DNA of 64,000 nucleotides from Closterium sp. Naga37s-1 (GCA_947471745.1 CANJKZ010000503.1:62001-126000); one strand, 5' to 3'. Positions 26,101 through 37,255 are shown, counted from the stretch's first letter. Numbers and translations: made by a program. Notes: generated by a model from the letters alone, not told the origin.

Positions 26101-27992
26101 ACTGAACTCTCGTGGTGGCTGCGCACGCCCAGAGGCGAGCCTGCCAGCAGGCAGTAGCCTCAGCCCTCGAGCTCACCCAGCCCTCGAGCGCCATTCACAC
26201 ACAGGCAGCATTTCGTGCATCACTGGCACCAGCAGCGCCTCCAAGTCACGCCCTTAGATGCCTCACACCCACCCACACCCACTCACATCCAATCACACCC
26301 TCTCGCACCCTTGTAGCTTGCCACACTAGAACACACACACTCACATCCTCATTGGGTGTGACGCTGGGGTTGTCAAGCGGGGAGAGGAAGATAGCGGCAA
26401 TGGGATCAACGTGCAGCACCCAGCTCTCAAGCGCCATGAGCACACACGCTGCAAAGTCATGCATCACCGACACCAGCAGCGCCTCCAGCCGCTGCTGATC
26501 CGCCCCCGACAGAATCACCAGGTTGCGCCGCTGCGGGTCCTCCTCTGCCAGCTGGAAACGGGGAAAAAGGGCGGGAATATATATGAGCGGTCGGGGAGGA
26601 TGAACAGGTTGTGCTGCTGCATATCCTTCCTTTCTCGCTGGAGAGGAAAAGAGGGAAGAGGGGAGAGGAGCGGGGAATATAGCGTACAAGGAGGAAATTA
26701 CCATGTCGTCGCTGGCGAGCCTCCTCTGCCCGCTGGGAGTCAGCACGGGGCGGCATGCATCTGCGGCTTAGAGAAAATGGTCTGCCTGCACTGCACTGCA
26801 CGCAGCATAGAGAAACACTGCAGCAGAGCAGACACACATGCATGGCTCGCTCGCGGCATGCCGCATACCTGCTCTGTGTTGGGGTCGAAGGCGATGCAGC
26901 GCTTGACCTGCGCGAGGGGGTACGCCTTGCACGCCAGCACAAACTCCTCGTACGCTGCTGCCGTGTCTGGCATGCGTGGGCAGTGGCACACCCCTATCAC
27001 CCCGTGAATCTGCAGAGGCGAAAGGAGCAAGTGGGGGGGAAGAGGGGAAGACAGGCGGGAAGGGGGAAGAAGGAGGAGGAGGAGCTCATTGTCCCTTCCC
27101 GCTCATAGTATTTGTACCCCATTCTCTGCCTTCCTCTGTGCCACAGGCACCTAGTTTTCCCCCACCCCCACCTTCCTCTGCGTGACAAATACGCTCACAG
27201 CCCTCCCGTACCTTCCTTGCGCCACAATTCCCCCCGTTGCCCCCTGCCCCACCTTGCGCTGCGCCACGAACTCCTGCCAGGGGCTGCGGCTGCTGCCGCC
27301 CAGAATGAAGTTGAAGCGCAGCGACCCCGTCGTCCACGGCTGTGAGGGAGGTGCGTGCGGGGAGAGGGCGCAGAGGAGGGGAGGGAGGCGTGGGAGAGCT
27401 GAAAGGGGACGGCAGGAGAAAATAGGAGCTTCAGGGTTCCGCTGAGGCTCAGGGAAGATAAGTTAAACAGGAGGGGCAGTAGAGTGAGCGAGGCATATAC
27501 ACCACCTACAGCGAGAAGAGGGCATGGCGTCTCACTCACCTGGTGCGAGGAGAGGGCATGGCGTGTCACTCACCTGGTGCGAGAACGGGCTCTTCTGGTG
27601 CTCCTTGTAGTATCCGAACACGCCCTGCAGCGGCATCACTCTGGAGGGCGGCGCACAGGGGGAGGGTAAGGGGGAAGGTCAGTGAGGCACGGGCGTGCAG
27701 GGAGGGCGAGAGTGCAAGAGACGAGGTCCATGCTTGAGGCATTGCCACTTCCCCATAGTCGACCTTGACCTGCTAGTAACCCCAAGCACCGAGGTACTGT
27801 CGCGTTGCAGCACAACACGTTACCGCAACTGTGCTTCGTTATAAGGCTGGAGGAGGTGCGGAACGGCGGAGCGCACCTGTGTTTCATGATGAGGCTGGAG
27901 TAGGTGCGGAAGGCGGACGCGGTGATTTCGCCCACCTGCAGCACCACCACGCGGATCACCGACGCCGACTCGATGCTCCCATCCGGCTCCAT
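20037..27992 (-). CDS. TRS120: TRS120/TRAPPC9-like subunit of the TRAPPII vesicle-tethering complex (14 exons)
   Basis: Minus-strand exons: 27992-27877, 27640-27574, 27339-27253, 27009-26869, 26551-26345, 25884-25696, 25501-25422, 25163-25104, 24893-24794, 24601-24485, 23892-23521, 23347-23262, 23026-20526, 20326-20037. They sum to 4413 nt, 1470 codons plus TAG, and every phase fits. The family is recognised from MEPDGSIESASVIRVVVL at the start, YYKEHQKSPF, GVIGVCHCPRMPD, KAIGDYCLLAGSPLDA, the helical repeat RKAAFFTRQVAKLY, RDWWVGAGGGGPFIYTPF, and LCFLVPGEYTLFAAAVV near the end. TRS120 helps TRAPPII tether trans-Golgi vesicles, which in plants is needed for cell-plate formation. It is longer than the roughly 1190-residue Arabidopsis protein because exon 13 carries Ala/Gly/Ser-rich inserts. 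Several introns contain direct copies of neighbouring exon edges. Confidence 0.93.
23955..24100 (-). repeat. Echoes of the 5' part of TRS120 exon 11 in intron 10
   Basis: Plus-strand AAGTGACTGCATCTTGTCGC at 23958-23977 resembles the exon 11 bases AGCGACTGCACCTTGTAGG at 23852-23870. A weaker version (TTCTGCATCTTGACATGCGG) lies at about 24078-24097. Confidence 0.55.
24126..24560 (-). repeat. Tandem array of TRS120 exon 10 3' ends, three in-frame donors
   Basis: The 3' part of exon 10 with its donor (CTGCAG/GTCAGT, exon end 24485) recurs with ends at 24359 and 24233, exactly 126 bp apart each time, and once more in decayed form with its end at 24129. The first two extra copies differ from each other at about three of 126 bases. 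The frame stays open through both, encoding a repeated FTRQVAKLYEQQESRFAA block. The fourth copy is 104 bp away and out of phase. Confidence 0.92.
25254..25376 (-). repeat. Echoes of TRS120 exons 7 and 8 in intron 7
   Basis: Plus strand 25331-25368 (CTCACTTGCAGAAGAGCAG...) aligns with the exon 7 donor edge at 25416-25453 (CTCACTTGCGGTAGAGCGG...), donor included. Bases about 25255-25291 more weakly resemble exon 8 (TTGATG...CATTTGCAC). Confidence 0.6.
25940..26250 (-). repeat. Three exon echoes in TRS120 intron 5
   Basis: Two copies of an exon 6 block (real at about 25787-25832: TGGCTGCGCGCATCCAGAGG...CCAGCAGGCAG) lie at about 25947-25990 and 26113-26157. One copy of an exon 5 block (real about 26410-26490) lies at about 26175-26245; the shared ACCAGCAGCGCCTCCA is at 26228 and 26472, 244 bp apart. 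Confidence 0.8.
26640..26745 (-). repeat. Possible echo of the TRS120 exon 5 acceptor edge in intron 4
   Basis: Plus-strand CCTCCTCTGCCCGCTGG at about 26721-26737 resembles TCCTCCTCTGCCAGCTGG at the exon 5 start (about 26538-26555). The purine-rich flank with GGGAATATA also recurs. Short and low complexity, so weaker than the others. Confidence 0.4.
27118..27274 (-). repeat. Decaying echoes of the TRS120 exon 3 donor edge in intron 3
   Basis: The exon 3 edge on the plus strand (CACCTTGCGCTGCGCCACGA at about 27250) has a near match TACCTTCCTTGCGCCACAAT at about 27209 and weaker ones at about 27169 (CACCTTCCTCTGCGTGACAA) and about 27130. Similarity falls with distance. Confidence 0.55.
27514..27584 (-). 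repeat. Tandem copy of the TRS120 exon 2 donor in intron 2
   Basis: A unit of about 34 bp (plus strand GAGGGCATGGCGTGTCACTC then ACCTGGTGCGAG) occurs twice in direct tandem at about 27516-27548 and 27550-27582. Each contains a GCACCAG/GTGAGT donor on the minus strand. Only the copy ending at 27574 gives the modelled phase. Confidence 0.85.
27836..27925 (-). repeat. Tandem echo of the TRS120 exon 1 donor edge in intron 1
   Basis: Minus-strand 27836-27875 repeats the end of exon 1 about 50 bp away: translated, FRTSSSLITKHS against FRTYSSLIMKHR. The donor region is copied too, but with GTTGCG in place of GTGCGC. Confidence 0.8.
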
Positions 27993-28497
27993 GCCGTCCC
28001 ACACTTGCTTCCTACTTTTCCACGCGTTCCGCACTTGCTGCTGCCCGTCCCTCCGTCCGCTCGTCCGTCAATCCGTCCGTCCGTTCGTGTGTCCGTCTGT
28101 CCGCCCCTTTGCCAAATTCTCTATCTCCGTACGTCTGGCTTTTCGCAATGGTGTCTGTTCGTATCTTCCAGCCGTCCTTCTAACCGTCTGGGTGTCTGCT
28201 TTATGGAAGTACTCGCGAAAACACTCGATTTCGTGTCAAAGATAGAAGTTTGCTCTCGACAAGCCACCCAGGCGACACGCTGTCGCTCCGTGAGTCTACC
28301 TCACTGTCTGCACGTCGGACCGACTGCGACGAATCAATCAATAACCCACCTATCTTCACCGAGGCGTTCCACCCATGATCAGGCTTACAAGGAACTTCAT
28401 ATCCGTTATGTTCTGTCTTTTTTACTGATGCTTTCCAAGATTGTATCATTCTCAAAGCTCTCCTCACACATCTCACACAAAGGTGATTTGGAGTGAA
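27993..28497 (-). promoter_or_regulatory. Upstream region of TRS120, with a CCGT microsatellite
   Basis: Non-coding DNA between the TRS120 start and the pogo-like transposon. Bases about 28045-28111 are a degenerate (CCGT)n tract on the plus strand. The promoter must lie here unless displaced by the transposon at 28498. No gene recognised. Confidence 0.5.
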
Positions 28498-28640
28498 TAC
28501 CGTATGGCCCCGGATATAAGCGCAGGCCTATGTTAAGCGCATGCACTTGTATCTGGAGCAATGCGCTTATGGCCGATCCTCAATTATAAGCGCACCCCTT
28601 GGAAAATCGTGACTAATTATAAGCGCACCCTTTTAGTTAA
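28498..28640. repeat. Left terminal and subterminal repeats of the pogo-like transposon
   Basis: Inverted match to 42735-42841. Contains several copies of ATAAGCGCA or its complement TGCGCTTAT (about 28518, 28538, 28560, 28588, 28618), likely transposase-binding repeats. Confidence 0.8.
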
Positions 28641-28822
28641 AAAAAAATATCATTTTTTTTTTAAACCTACCTAGCCTACATGTTCTAAACTTTCCATTAA
28701 CTTAGACAATCACATACAAGAGTGGTCTCTGCTGTCCTGCACTACACACCTTTCAACATGCCAAGTCTACCCTACTGCCTATTCTTCCTCCTCGTCCGAC
28801 TCGGGCTCCGTGGAGTTGTTGC

Positions 28823-28830
28823 CCCAGAAC
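28823..28830. repeat. 8-bp target duplication CCCAGAAC of the hAT element, left copy
   Basis: Identical to 32737-32744. An 8-bp duplication is the hallmark of hAT insertion. Confidence 0.93.
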
Positions 28831-31800
28831 CAGGGGTTTTTTTATCAGTGTAATTTACTCTGTTTCTCTGAAAATCAGAGTGGTTTTTAGGGGGGCACTC
28901 TGTACCTGCTGGGTATTTTTTTTTAGAGTTACTTGTTCTCTGATCAGCCAGGGTTTTTGTGTAAGTTCACTCTGGAGCGCCAGTGTTCCTTTCTCGAATA
29001 GTGAGTTTACTCTGAACGGGGGATACATGTACCCCCCCGACCCCCCTAGGTCCCCCTTATCCCCACGATGCCGGTTTGGACCGGAGCGCAGGGGATATCA
29101 GTGTTGTTTCGCCCGTGTGTTGGCACAACCTGAGGCGCCGATTGGCCGGAATGGCATATTTCGTGCCAGCGCACTCAACTGGCCACCCAGTGGATACATC
29201 GCTGGCTTTGCGTACCCCATCAGCAATGAACAACTCCAACTTTCGGGCATGATACGGCAGCTTCCTGTGGTGCACTGAATTCGTGCGCGGCGCGCACATC
29301 CACACCTGTTGCTCGGCAGGCATACGGGGTCACCACCAAACCCCATCCTGTCTGAGCCATTATGTTTCTTCCACCCAGCACTGCTCTTCAACGTTCCAGT
29401 CTAGCGAGTGTTCCGAGGGCTTCTCCAGCCACAGCCCCGCCTCCCTAACCTTTTTTTTTGCCGTCAATATCATGGATACTAGCGACGCCGAGGGAGACGC
29501 GGCTGATCCCGACGACAGGCCGACATGTATCACACCCCCTGCGACAGGGCTTCAGTTTCTCCGCGCTGTGCATGCAGATAACGCTCGCGATGAGGAGGAG
29601 CTGGGCGATGGCGGTACCGAATGGATGCGCCGTCCTGGCAAGGAAAGTGGCGGCATGGAAGATGCGTACGACGATTGGTGTCCTTCTCCGCGCCCGATGA
29701 ATGACGCTGCTGAGTCCGACGGTGTTGAGAAGTGGATCGCCTCGCCGCGAAACGAAGTTGCTGCAGAGCCGGCTGAAACGGTTGCAACGCAGGTCGTCGA
29801 TGCGGCCACTCCTGAGTCATCCGGTTCAGTCGCTGTGAAGAAGCGACGGTACACGCAGCAGGTTTTGCAGTGGGGAACACCGCCTCCGAAGCCCGTCGCT
29901 CCACCTCCCCGTGCTGCCCCACCCCCCATTCGTCCCCTTACAGACGAGGAGAAGAAGGAGAAGGCGTACCTGAAGGCGCAGAAGAGCTACAAGTCTGATT
30001 GGCTGCCGAAGTTTGACTGGCTGATTCTGGACAAGACGCCAGAGGGTGACCCGTGCCTGCGCTGCAGTGTCTGCATGGAGCACGGGAAGGACAACGCGCG
30101 TTACGGTCGCAATGGCGCTGGCGGTCGTGATCTGCAGATCGGGTCGATGCGATGGCACGAGAACAGCGCGAAGCACGAGGACGCCATGAACAAGCAGGCA
30201 AACCTTCTGCAGAAGATCGTGGACCAGAAGAAGATTGAAGACTTCGCGAATGGAGATCCAGAAGGCTGTCGCGTCGCGGTACTCATGCGCGCCATGCGTT
30301 TTGTGTGCCGTACCGACACACCCATCCACATGTACCCACAGGTCGTGCAGCTTCTCGCAGAGGAGGGGGTCGCCAACATTCCGCAACAAAGCTATGGAGT
30401 GTACATCACGCAGTGAGTTGCTGTTGACTGGTTTGTATTCGAAGCAACCGTCTTTGTTTAACGAGGCTAATGCGTTGTGCTATGTGAATGCGCAGGTACG
30501 GTTTCTCCGAGATGGCCAAGGCTCTCACCGCGTATCTGACCAGGGAGCAATTGCGCGTCCTCCACGCCTCGCCCTTCATCGGCCTCATGTGCGACGAGAG
30601 TACCGATCGCGCCCGTGGCAAACACATGATTGTGTTTGTCACGTTCCTCAAGAACAGCGTGGTTGTAACCGAGTTCCTCGCGTTACTAACCGTGCAGCAA
30701 TGTGATGCGGCATCGCTCATGGGCGCACTGCTCCAGCATCTCGAGACAGTGGGCGTCGACCTGAAGAAGATATCCGGAATGTCCACGGACGGCGCGGCAG
30801 TGATGATCGGGGGCACGTCCGGCGTTGTCACGCGACTGCGCGTCCACGTCCCCCACCTGGTCGGCTGCCACTGCATTGCGCATCGGTACTTGTGTCGTGG
30901 CTGATAATTTTAAATGACCGGTTTTACGTTAGTCGATCTTTAAAGTAATGTAACAATCCTTTTTCTGCTCACCCCACTATTGCTTGCAGCGAAGCACTTG
31001 CTGTGAAGGAGACGGCCGAAGCCGAGCAGTTCCAAGATTTCCGGATGGTAGACAAGGCCATCCGTGCAGTGGGCGAGATCGTGGGGAGATCCACGCCGTG
31101 GTACGAGCGGTTCAAAGAGCTCCAGATCGTGATCCACAGCACCAACCTCGAGCACCAGGGACTGTTCGACGTGCGCTGGCTCTCCCGTGCCGATGCGGTC
31201 AACCGGCTTGTCAAGATTTTGGGGTCGGCAATCGTGCTCTTTCTGGAGTACAAGCACAAGATCGCCTCGGTTGTGAAGACCCTGAAATTCCACTTCTGTC
31301 TGTATTTCCTGGCAGACATTTTGGGGGAGTTGAACTCCTTGAACCGTTTCTTCCAACGACGCAAGGTAAAACGTGCCCTAAAGGATTGTTGATACACGCG
31401 TTTAGTCTTGTTTAATTTTCATTTGCCCACACAGACTAACAAACCTTTTTGCGCACATGTCGGTGCGTCAGGTGGAGGTGACGCAAGTCACAGAGGAGGT
31501 CGACCGTGTGGTGTCCCTCATCGAGCACCGCTACATCGACTACGATGGTGGTTTCGGGGCGGGTCTGAGCCCCATCCTGTCTCCATTCATGGCACGTGTC
31601 AAGAAAGGGGACAAGAAGGTGAAGGTGGACGGCGTGGACGCTAGCGGCATACCCGTCAAGCACACCTTCGAGCTCAGCGAGCTGCCGGACAAGAAGCACA
31701 AGTTCGGCGGGACGCTTGCAGATTGCGTGAAGTTGGGCAAGGCCTTCGCCCGCGAGGTCGTGTACAACCTGAAGCACCGCATGCGAGATCTTCGTCGAAT

Positions 31801-32736
31801 GGGCGGCTTGAAGCTTTTCAGGGTGGACAAGTGGCCAGCGAATCCGGACACGCGTGTGAGACGTTGTGCCACGTGGCTCCGCGAGAACTCTAAACTCTTC
31901 AACCACCAGCTGCCAGGTATGTGTATATCTTTTCGATCGTGTATGTGTGCTTTCCCTGTAATAATGCCTCTCGTCAATGTGTACCTAACATTTCCGTACA
32001 TAAAAAACGCAGTGCTGCGCGTACTGTTTTGGCAGGATTCGAACTGCGGGCAGCCGAACTTGAGCTGAAAACTTTCTGCCACGTCATGAGGACGCACCAC
32101 GAGGACGAGGACTTCTACCAGGCGCTGACGAACATGCTGAGGTCACGCGACTGGCGGCGAACTTACCCCAACATCATGACCCTGTGGCAGGCGTTGGCCG
32201 TCCTGCCACTCAGCACCGTCGAATGTGAGCGTGGATTTTCACGGCAGAACATCATCAAGAGCTGGCAGCGCACGGCTCTCAACGACACGCGGCTCACCGA
32301 ACTCATGAGCGTCCACATGCTCGATTACAACGTGGAGTGGCCAGATGTCGTGGACATCTGGCGCAAGCAGAAGAAGAGGCGGCCTACAAAATCCCCTGCA
32401 CCCTTCCAACCAGCCAATGACAAGGGCGGGCCAGAGGCCAGTTCGGACGACGAACGGGAGGATGACGTGGCTTACGATGAGTGAGCTTGTGGTAGTAGGT
32501 CATTGTGTACAAAGTTTAAAAAATTCAATAATTCTGGCAATGCAACAGCAATAGCAAACAATGGGTAACCATCAGGGTTACAGATGAAAGTTACTCTGAG
32601 GTAACAGGGTTTTTAAAATGACAGCAAGTGTTACACTGACATCTAAGAGCAACGCTCGCCAACCACTCTGGATTTAAGGGTTAGGCCAAAAACGCCTCTG
32701 GAAACAAGAGTGCTCCAAAACAAAAAAAAAGCCCTG
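28831..32736 (+). mobile_element. Autonomous hAT DNA transposon, apparently intact
   Basis: A 3906-bp element with terminal inverted repeats CAGGGGTTTTTTT (left) and CAGGGCTTTTTTTTT (right, other strand), flanked by the 8-bp duplication CCCAGAAC. Subterminal DNA on both sides is rich in ACTCTG/CAGAGT motifs, likely transposase-binding sites. It carries a five-exon transposase with no internal stop. It lies inside the pogo-like transposon, so it is younger than that insertion. Confidence 0.94.
29472..32484 (+). CDS. hAT transposase with BED/TTF-like zinc finger (five exons)
   Basis: Exons 29472-30412, 30496-30885, 30990-31365, 31472-31916 and 32036-32484 total 2601 nt, 866 codons plus TGA, with all GT-AG phases consistent. 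Residues about 170-250 hold a zinc-finger-like region (CLRCSVCMEHGKDNARYG... MRWHENSAKHEDAM). The DDE/RNase H core shows acidic residues in GLMCDESTDRARGKH and GMSTDGAAVMIGG, followed by CHCIAHR. The C-terminal dimerisation region reads LPLSTVECERGFSRQNIIKS, the hAT signature. Exon 4 could instead use an acceptor near 31434, but only 31472 keeps phase. The N-terminal 150 residues are acidic and Pro-rich. The absence of stops across five exons suggests recent activity. Confidence 0.88.
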
Positions 32737-32744
32737 CCCAGAAC
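32737..32744. repeat. 8-bp target duplication CCCAGAAC of the hAT element, right copy
   Basis: Identical to 28823-28830, directly after the right inverted repeat. Confidence 0.93.
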
Positions 32745-33505
32745 CTATCTGCCTGGATGTCTGTTATAGTCACAATAGGCTTGAATGTGCCTAAAACGAA
32801 AGATAGAGAGCACAGACGGATTTCTGCACAGCGGCTTCAAACGTTGATAGCGTTCTGCTCACAGCTGCAAATGACTTGATTCAAATTTGGATCTGGAGCG
32901 TCTTCACGTCGTCTACAATTAGCAATTTAGATTGCACGATTTGATAAAGAATTGACGACACCGCGTCGGTTTGAACGAACGGTACTATGGCAGCCACTAT
33001 AGTCTTAGAACACAAGATAGGAAGAGTTACGAGTTGGGAATGACTCCCAGCTCCTACAAACCCCAAGAGCCGAGGTACAGTGATGTGGAACAGTGCCACA
33101 CTGTCCCCAACCACGAAGGGTCTCGAAACTACCCTTCACTAGGGCCTACACCAAGTGAAATGTTACACTACACAAAGTAATGTAACTATCTTCAATATCT
33201 TGAGGTGTACCCTTTTGGCAAGCTTCGAAATCACTTGAGGCTTGACACCAAGGCTCGGGCTCTTCATCACAAACTCATCCTTGAGTTCTTGATGGGTCTG
33301 CTGCACACACCTGCGACACGCCGAACGTTCGACACAGGACAAAATAGAAACCGCGCACGACAAAATAGAAACCGCGCGCGAGACACAAACGACCGCGTAA
33401 CACGCGTCTAGCGATAACTCGCTATTGACTCGACACACACACTCGACATCATGACTCAACATTCACACACAATTATAAGCATGAAATATATATTCTCCCA
33501 TGCCC
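32745..33505. other. 3' part of the pogo-like transposon, non-coding
   Basis: Continues the pogo-like element between the hAT insertion and the transposase C-terminus. AT-richer, no conserved coding segment that I recognise, and no clear nested element ends. Confidence 0.5.
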
Positions 33506-35177
33506 TCATACCATTCCATACACACACACATTCACGCACACGGACAACAAGCCGAGTGCAAACCGTAGGGTTGCACCAACAATGTCGTCGTCCACCTCCA
33601 CCTCATGGGACAACTGGCCTCTCCGGTGCGCCAGCACCAGTTTGTCTTCGCTCCCATCAAGGGCGTTGCTGATGCCGCACGTGAGGAAGGCTTTCTTGAT
33701 GAGGTCGGCGGGCACCGCCTTCCACGCCCGTGAAATCCACTTGAGCACCACCTCCGGAGGTGGTTTCTTGATGTTCCCTGCATCACACGGAGTGGGGCGG
33801 GGAAAACATGAGACAAGTAAACAGGCATACAAGCTCAAGATTTGCAGACGGGAGCACATGTCGTCACTCACCTGCCGGGGTCAGGATGTTCATGCCGTCC
33901 TCCTCAAACCAATTCTGGTACTGCTGACGAATGCTTGCTTTGAAGCTCTTGTTGATCGACACATCGAGGGGCTGCAGGTCTGCCGTGCATCCGGCCGGAA
34001 TGATCGCAGGCACGATGTTGAGCGCCGCGAATCTCTCCTTGACTTCTGGTGTCAGGTGACCGCGATAGGAGTCGAGCACCAGCATGGCGCTACGACTCTG
34101 CAGGCGGAATTTCGGCTTCAGGAACGGCACCACGCCCGTGTTGAGCCACTCGATGACGCCAGCGGCCTCCATCCACCCGTTCGCTTGGCAGCCGACCACA
34201 ATATCTGCACGCAAGGAAAAAGAACGGTTGACGACTCTGGTAGTAACGGGAATAAACACGCGCGATGATCCCTTACCGTTCGGGAAGTCACCCTTGGGGA
34301 GTGTCTTGCGCTTGAAAAACACCCACCGCTTCAGATTCTCGCCCGTCGCCGTGCACGCAAGCATGACGGTCACTCTCTCCTTCTGCTACCCACCGCTGCG
34401 GATGGGCACCGACCTCACGCCCGTCTGCTCCACGGTGGTCGTCGCCGGCATCTCCAACCACAGCGGTGTCTGGTCGGCGTTGATGATGTAGCGGTTGTCA
34501 ATGTCGTATTCGTTCCGGGCGTCACGTACGTACTGCAAAAAATCCTTGCACTGCTCAGCCACGTCTGCGGAACAGGGAGATAAGTACACATAGTAAACCA
34601 AATTAGTATCACGCACAGGAGACATGCGAAAAAGAAACTAAGCATAATCGGGATAAATCAAAATCAGCAGTAAACGACCCACTTACGCTCCTGTGTTTTC
34701 TGCGCCACCTTTGTTTTCATGCGCACGCTGAGGTTCCACCGCTTGCGGAACCGCTCCGTCCACCGCTGACTGCCTTTCCACTTGACGTTCGGGAAGAGAA
34801 CCTTCATCACTTCTTTGGACCACTCTTGCAGCCGGCCGACCGAAACCGCAACTCCGCGGCGTCGCCAGTCGAGGAGTTGCGCGTACACCTTTAACTCCAT
34901 GGGGCGGTACCAAGACGCCCCCCCGCGCCCGTGAAGTCGCATCCGTGCTCCGTGTGCAGCCTTGAGCACCTCCGCTTGGGCTTTCCATTCTGTCAGACAT
35001 TTTCGGTGTATGCCTGACTCCCGCGCCACTTCGCTCACCGAAGCCGCAAGCTCGAGCCGCACGAGCCACCTCAACTTCTCCTGGGCGGTGTAGGACTGCC
35101 GCTTATGTTGAGTCTGCTTGTGCCTGGGGGAGGGGGGGCGGGCATCTCGATTCTCGGTAGACGGGTGGGGGCGTTTT

Positions 35178-35302
35178 TGTCAAACTCATATGCTATAGTC
35201 TGTGTAGGCTGTAGTGGGGTAGACAATATGGGGTACAATATTTCTAGGTTTTCCTACTTGTACCCACCTCTTTCCTAGTTCATTCATTCCTCATTCTTCA
35301 CA
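35178..35302 (+). repeat. 5' LTR of E2
   Basis: TGTCAAACTC...TTCTTCACA, 125 bp, followed at once by the initiator-Met type primer-binding site. About 98 percent identical to 41557-41680. Confidence 0.93.
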
Positions 35303-35399
35303 TGGTATCAGAGCATGTTCCCTCGTGGGAACGCTTCTCAGGGCCCACCACCTAACTCGATCTTTTTTTTTCCTGCCCGAGGCGTGCCCCGTAGGCCGC

Positions 35400-36180
35400 C
35401 CTCACGTCGCGCCCTCCTAGAGGCCCCTCGCGCCACCCTTAGCGGCCCCGTCGCCGTCCTTAGCGACCCCGTCGCCGTCCCTCTAGGCCCCTCGCGGCCC
35501 CTTCACGGCCCCGTCGCCGCCGCTCTAGGCCCCGTCGCCGCCGCTCTAGGCCCCTCGCGGCCCCTTCACGGCCCCGTCGCCGCCGCTCTAGGCCCCGTCG
35601 CCACCCCTCTAGGCCCCTCGCGGCCCCTTCACGGCCCCGTCGCCGCCTTTAGCGGCCCCGTCGCCGCCCCTCTAGGCCCCTCGCGGCCCCTTCGCGGCCC
35701 CATCGCCGCCACTTGCGGCCCCGTCGCCGCCCCCTCTAGGCCCCTTACGGCCCCTTCGCGGTCTCGTCGCCGCCCCTCTAGGCCCCTTGCGGCCCCTCTG
35801 CGGCCCCGTCGCCGCCCCTAGCGGCCCCGTCGCCGCCCCTGGAGGCCCCGTCGCCGCCCTTCGCGGCCACCTCGCCGCCCTTAGCGGCCCCGTCGCCGCC
35901 CTTAGCGGCCCCATCGCCGCCTCTACCGGCCCCGTCGCCGCCTCTACCGGCCCCTTCACCGCTGAGCCGCCCAGCAGCTGAGAAGCCGAACCGCCCAACA
36001 GCCGAGCCGCCGAGCCGCCCAGCAGCCGAGCCGCCGAGCTGCCGAGCCGCCCAGCAACCGAGCCGCCCAGCAGCCGAGCCGCCCAACAGCCGAGCCGCCG
36101 AGCCGCCCAGCAGCCGAGCCGCCGAGCCGCCCGGCAACCGAGCCGCCGAGCCGCCGAGCCGCCCTGCCGTCGAGCCGCTA
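35400..36180. repeat. GC-rich tandem repeats in the E2 leader
   Basis: Short degenerate repeats around GGCCCCGTCGCCGCC (to about 35960), then GAGCCGCCCAGCAGCC (about 35965-36180). Both strands are open in several frames, which is a composition effect and not evidence for genes. Similar GC-rich leaders occur in E4 (52390-52810) and E5 (59100-59400). Confidence 0.75.
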
Positions 36181-37044
36181 CTGTTCCTACCGGCGCGCCC
36201 CGGCCCTACTTACTCGGACTGGTGAGATCACTCCCTGCTAGGCCACTGCAGTCATGGCTACCCCCAGTGTCCTTACCTTTGATGCTGAGGGTCGTGCTGT
36301 TGACTTTGAGGTCTGGGTCGATGACCTCCAGCTGTTCCTACAGTGCGATAGGGCAGACGGACTCTCCCTGTTCGATCTCACCTCTGGTGCCTCTCCTGCC
36401 CCGCCTGCTACTGCTGACAGCACTGTTCGCTCACAGTGGGCCACACGCGATGCTGCTGCCCGTCTTGCTGTGCGTCGCCACTTACCGACCACTGGGCGTG
36501 CGCACTTTAGCCAGTACAAGAGTGCTAAGACCTTGTACGACGCTGTAGTTGCACGCTACTCCTCCCCTGCCACTGCTGCGCTTAGCCGCCTCATGCTGCC
36601 GTACCTGTTCCCTGACCTTGCTGCCTTTCCCACAGTCGCTGACCTCATTACGCACCTTCGCACTAGTGACACTCGCTACCGCGCTGCGCTTCCTGCTGAG
36701 TTCTGTGCCAAGAACCCCCCCCCCATGTACATCACCCTCTACTACATAGTCACCCGGCTCCCTGACTCCCTTCGCTTAGTCAGGGACCACTTCCTCTCAG
36801 TTTGCCCCACCACACTCACCGTTGACCTCCTCGAGGAGCGCCTCCTAGCAGCAGAGAAGAGCATAGTCGCTGTAGGAGCCTCTCGTGGTGACCCTCGCAC
36901 CCCCGTCTTTGAGGGGTGTTCCCCCTCCCCCCTCTTGCCCTCTGTTGCTTCTGCTGCTGCGGCCGACCTCGTTGGTTTCGAGTCGGTCGGCGCTCCGTCT
37001 GCCCCTAGCGGGAGACGCCGCACCGGCAAGGGCAAGGGGGGCAA

Positions 37045-37255
37045 GGGCGCTGGAGGGGCTGGCGGGGGCGGTGGAGGTGGTGGTGGAGGCAGTGGAGGGG
37101 GTGGGGGTGGTGGTGGGAGTGGTGGCGGGGGTGGAGGTGTCGGTGGCAGCAGTGGAGGCGGAGGAGGCGGCGGCGGTGGCGGAGGGAGCGGAGGCGGCGG
37201 AGGTGGCGGAGGCGGCGGAGGTGGCGGAGGCGGCGGAGGTAGCGGTGGAGCTGGT
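37045..37255 (+). repeat. GGN repeat coding a poly-Gly linker in E2 gag
   Basis: A nearly pure GGN tract coding Gly with occasional Ser or Val between the capsid region and the PQQLREWY motif. Equivalent tracts lie in E3 (about 45010-45210) and E5 (about 60550-60730). Confidence 0.85.

Noticed and set aside
28820-28960. LTR or promoter at the left of the hAT
   Set aside because: The repeat of ACTCTG motifs and the CAGGGG end fit hAT subterminal repeats, with the 8-bp duplication confirming it.
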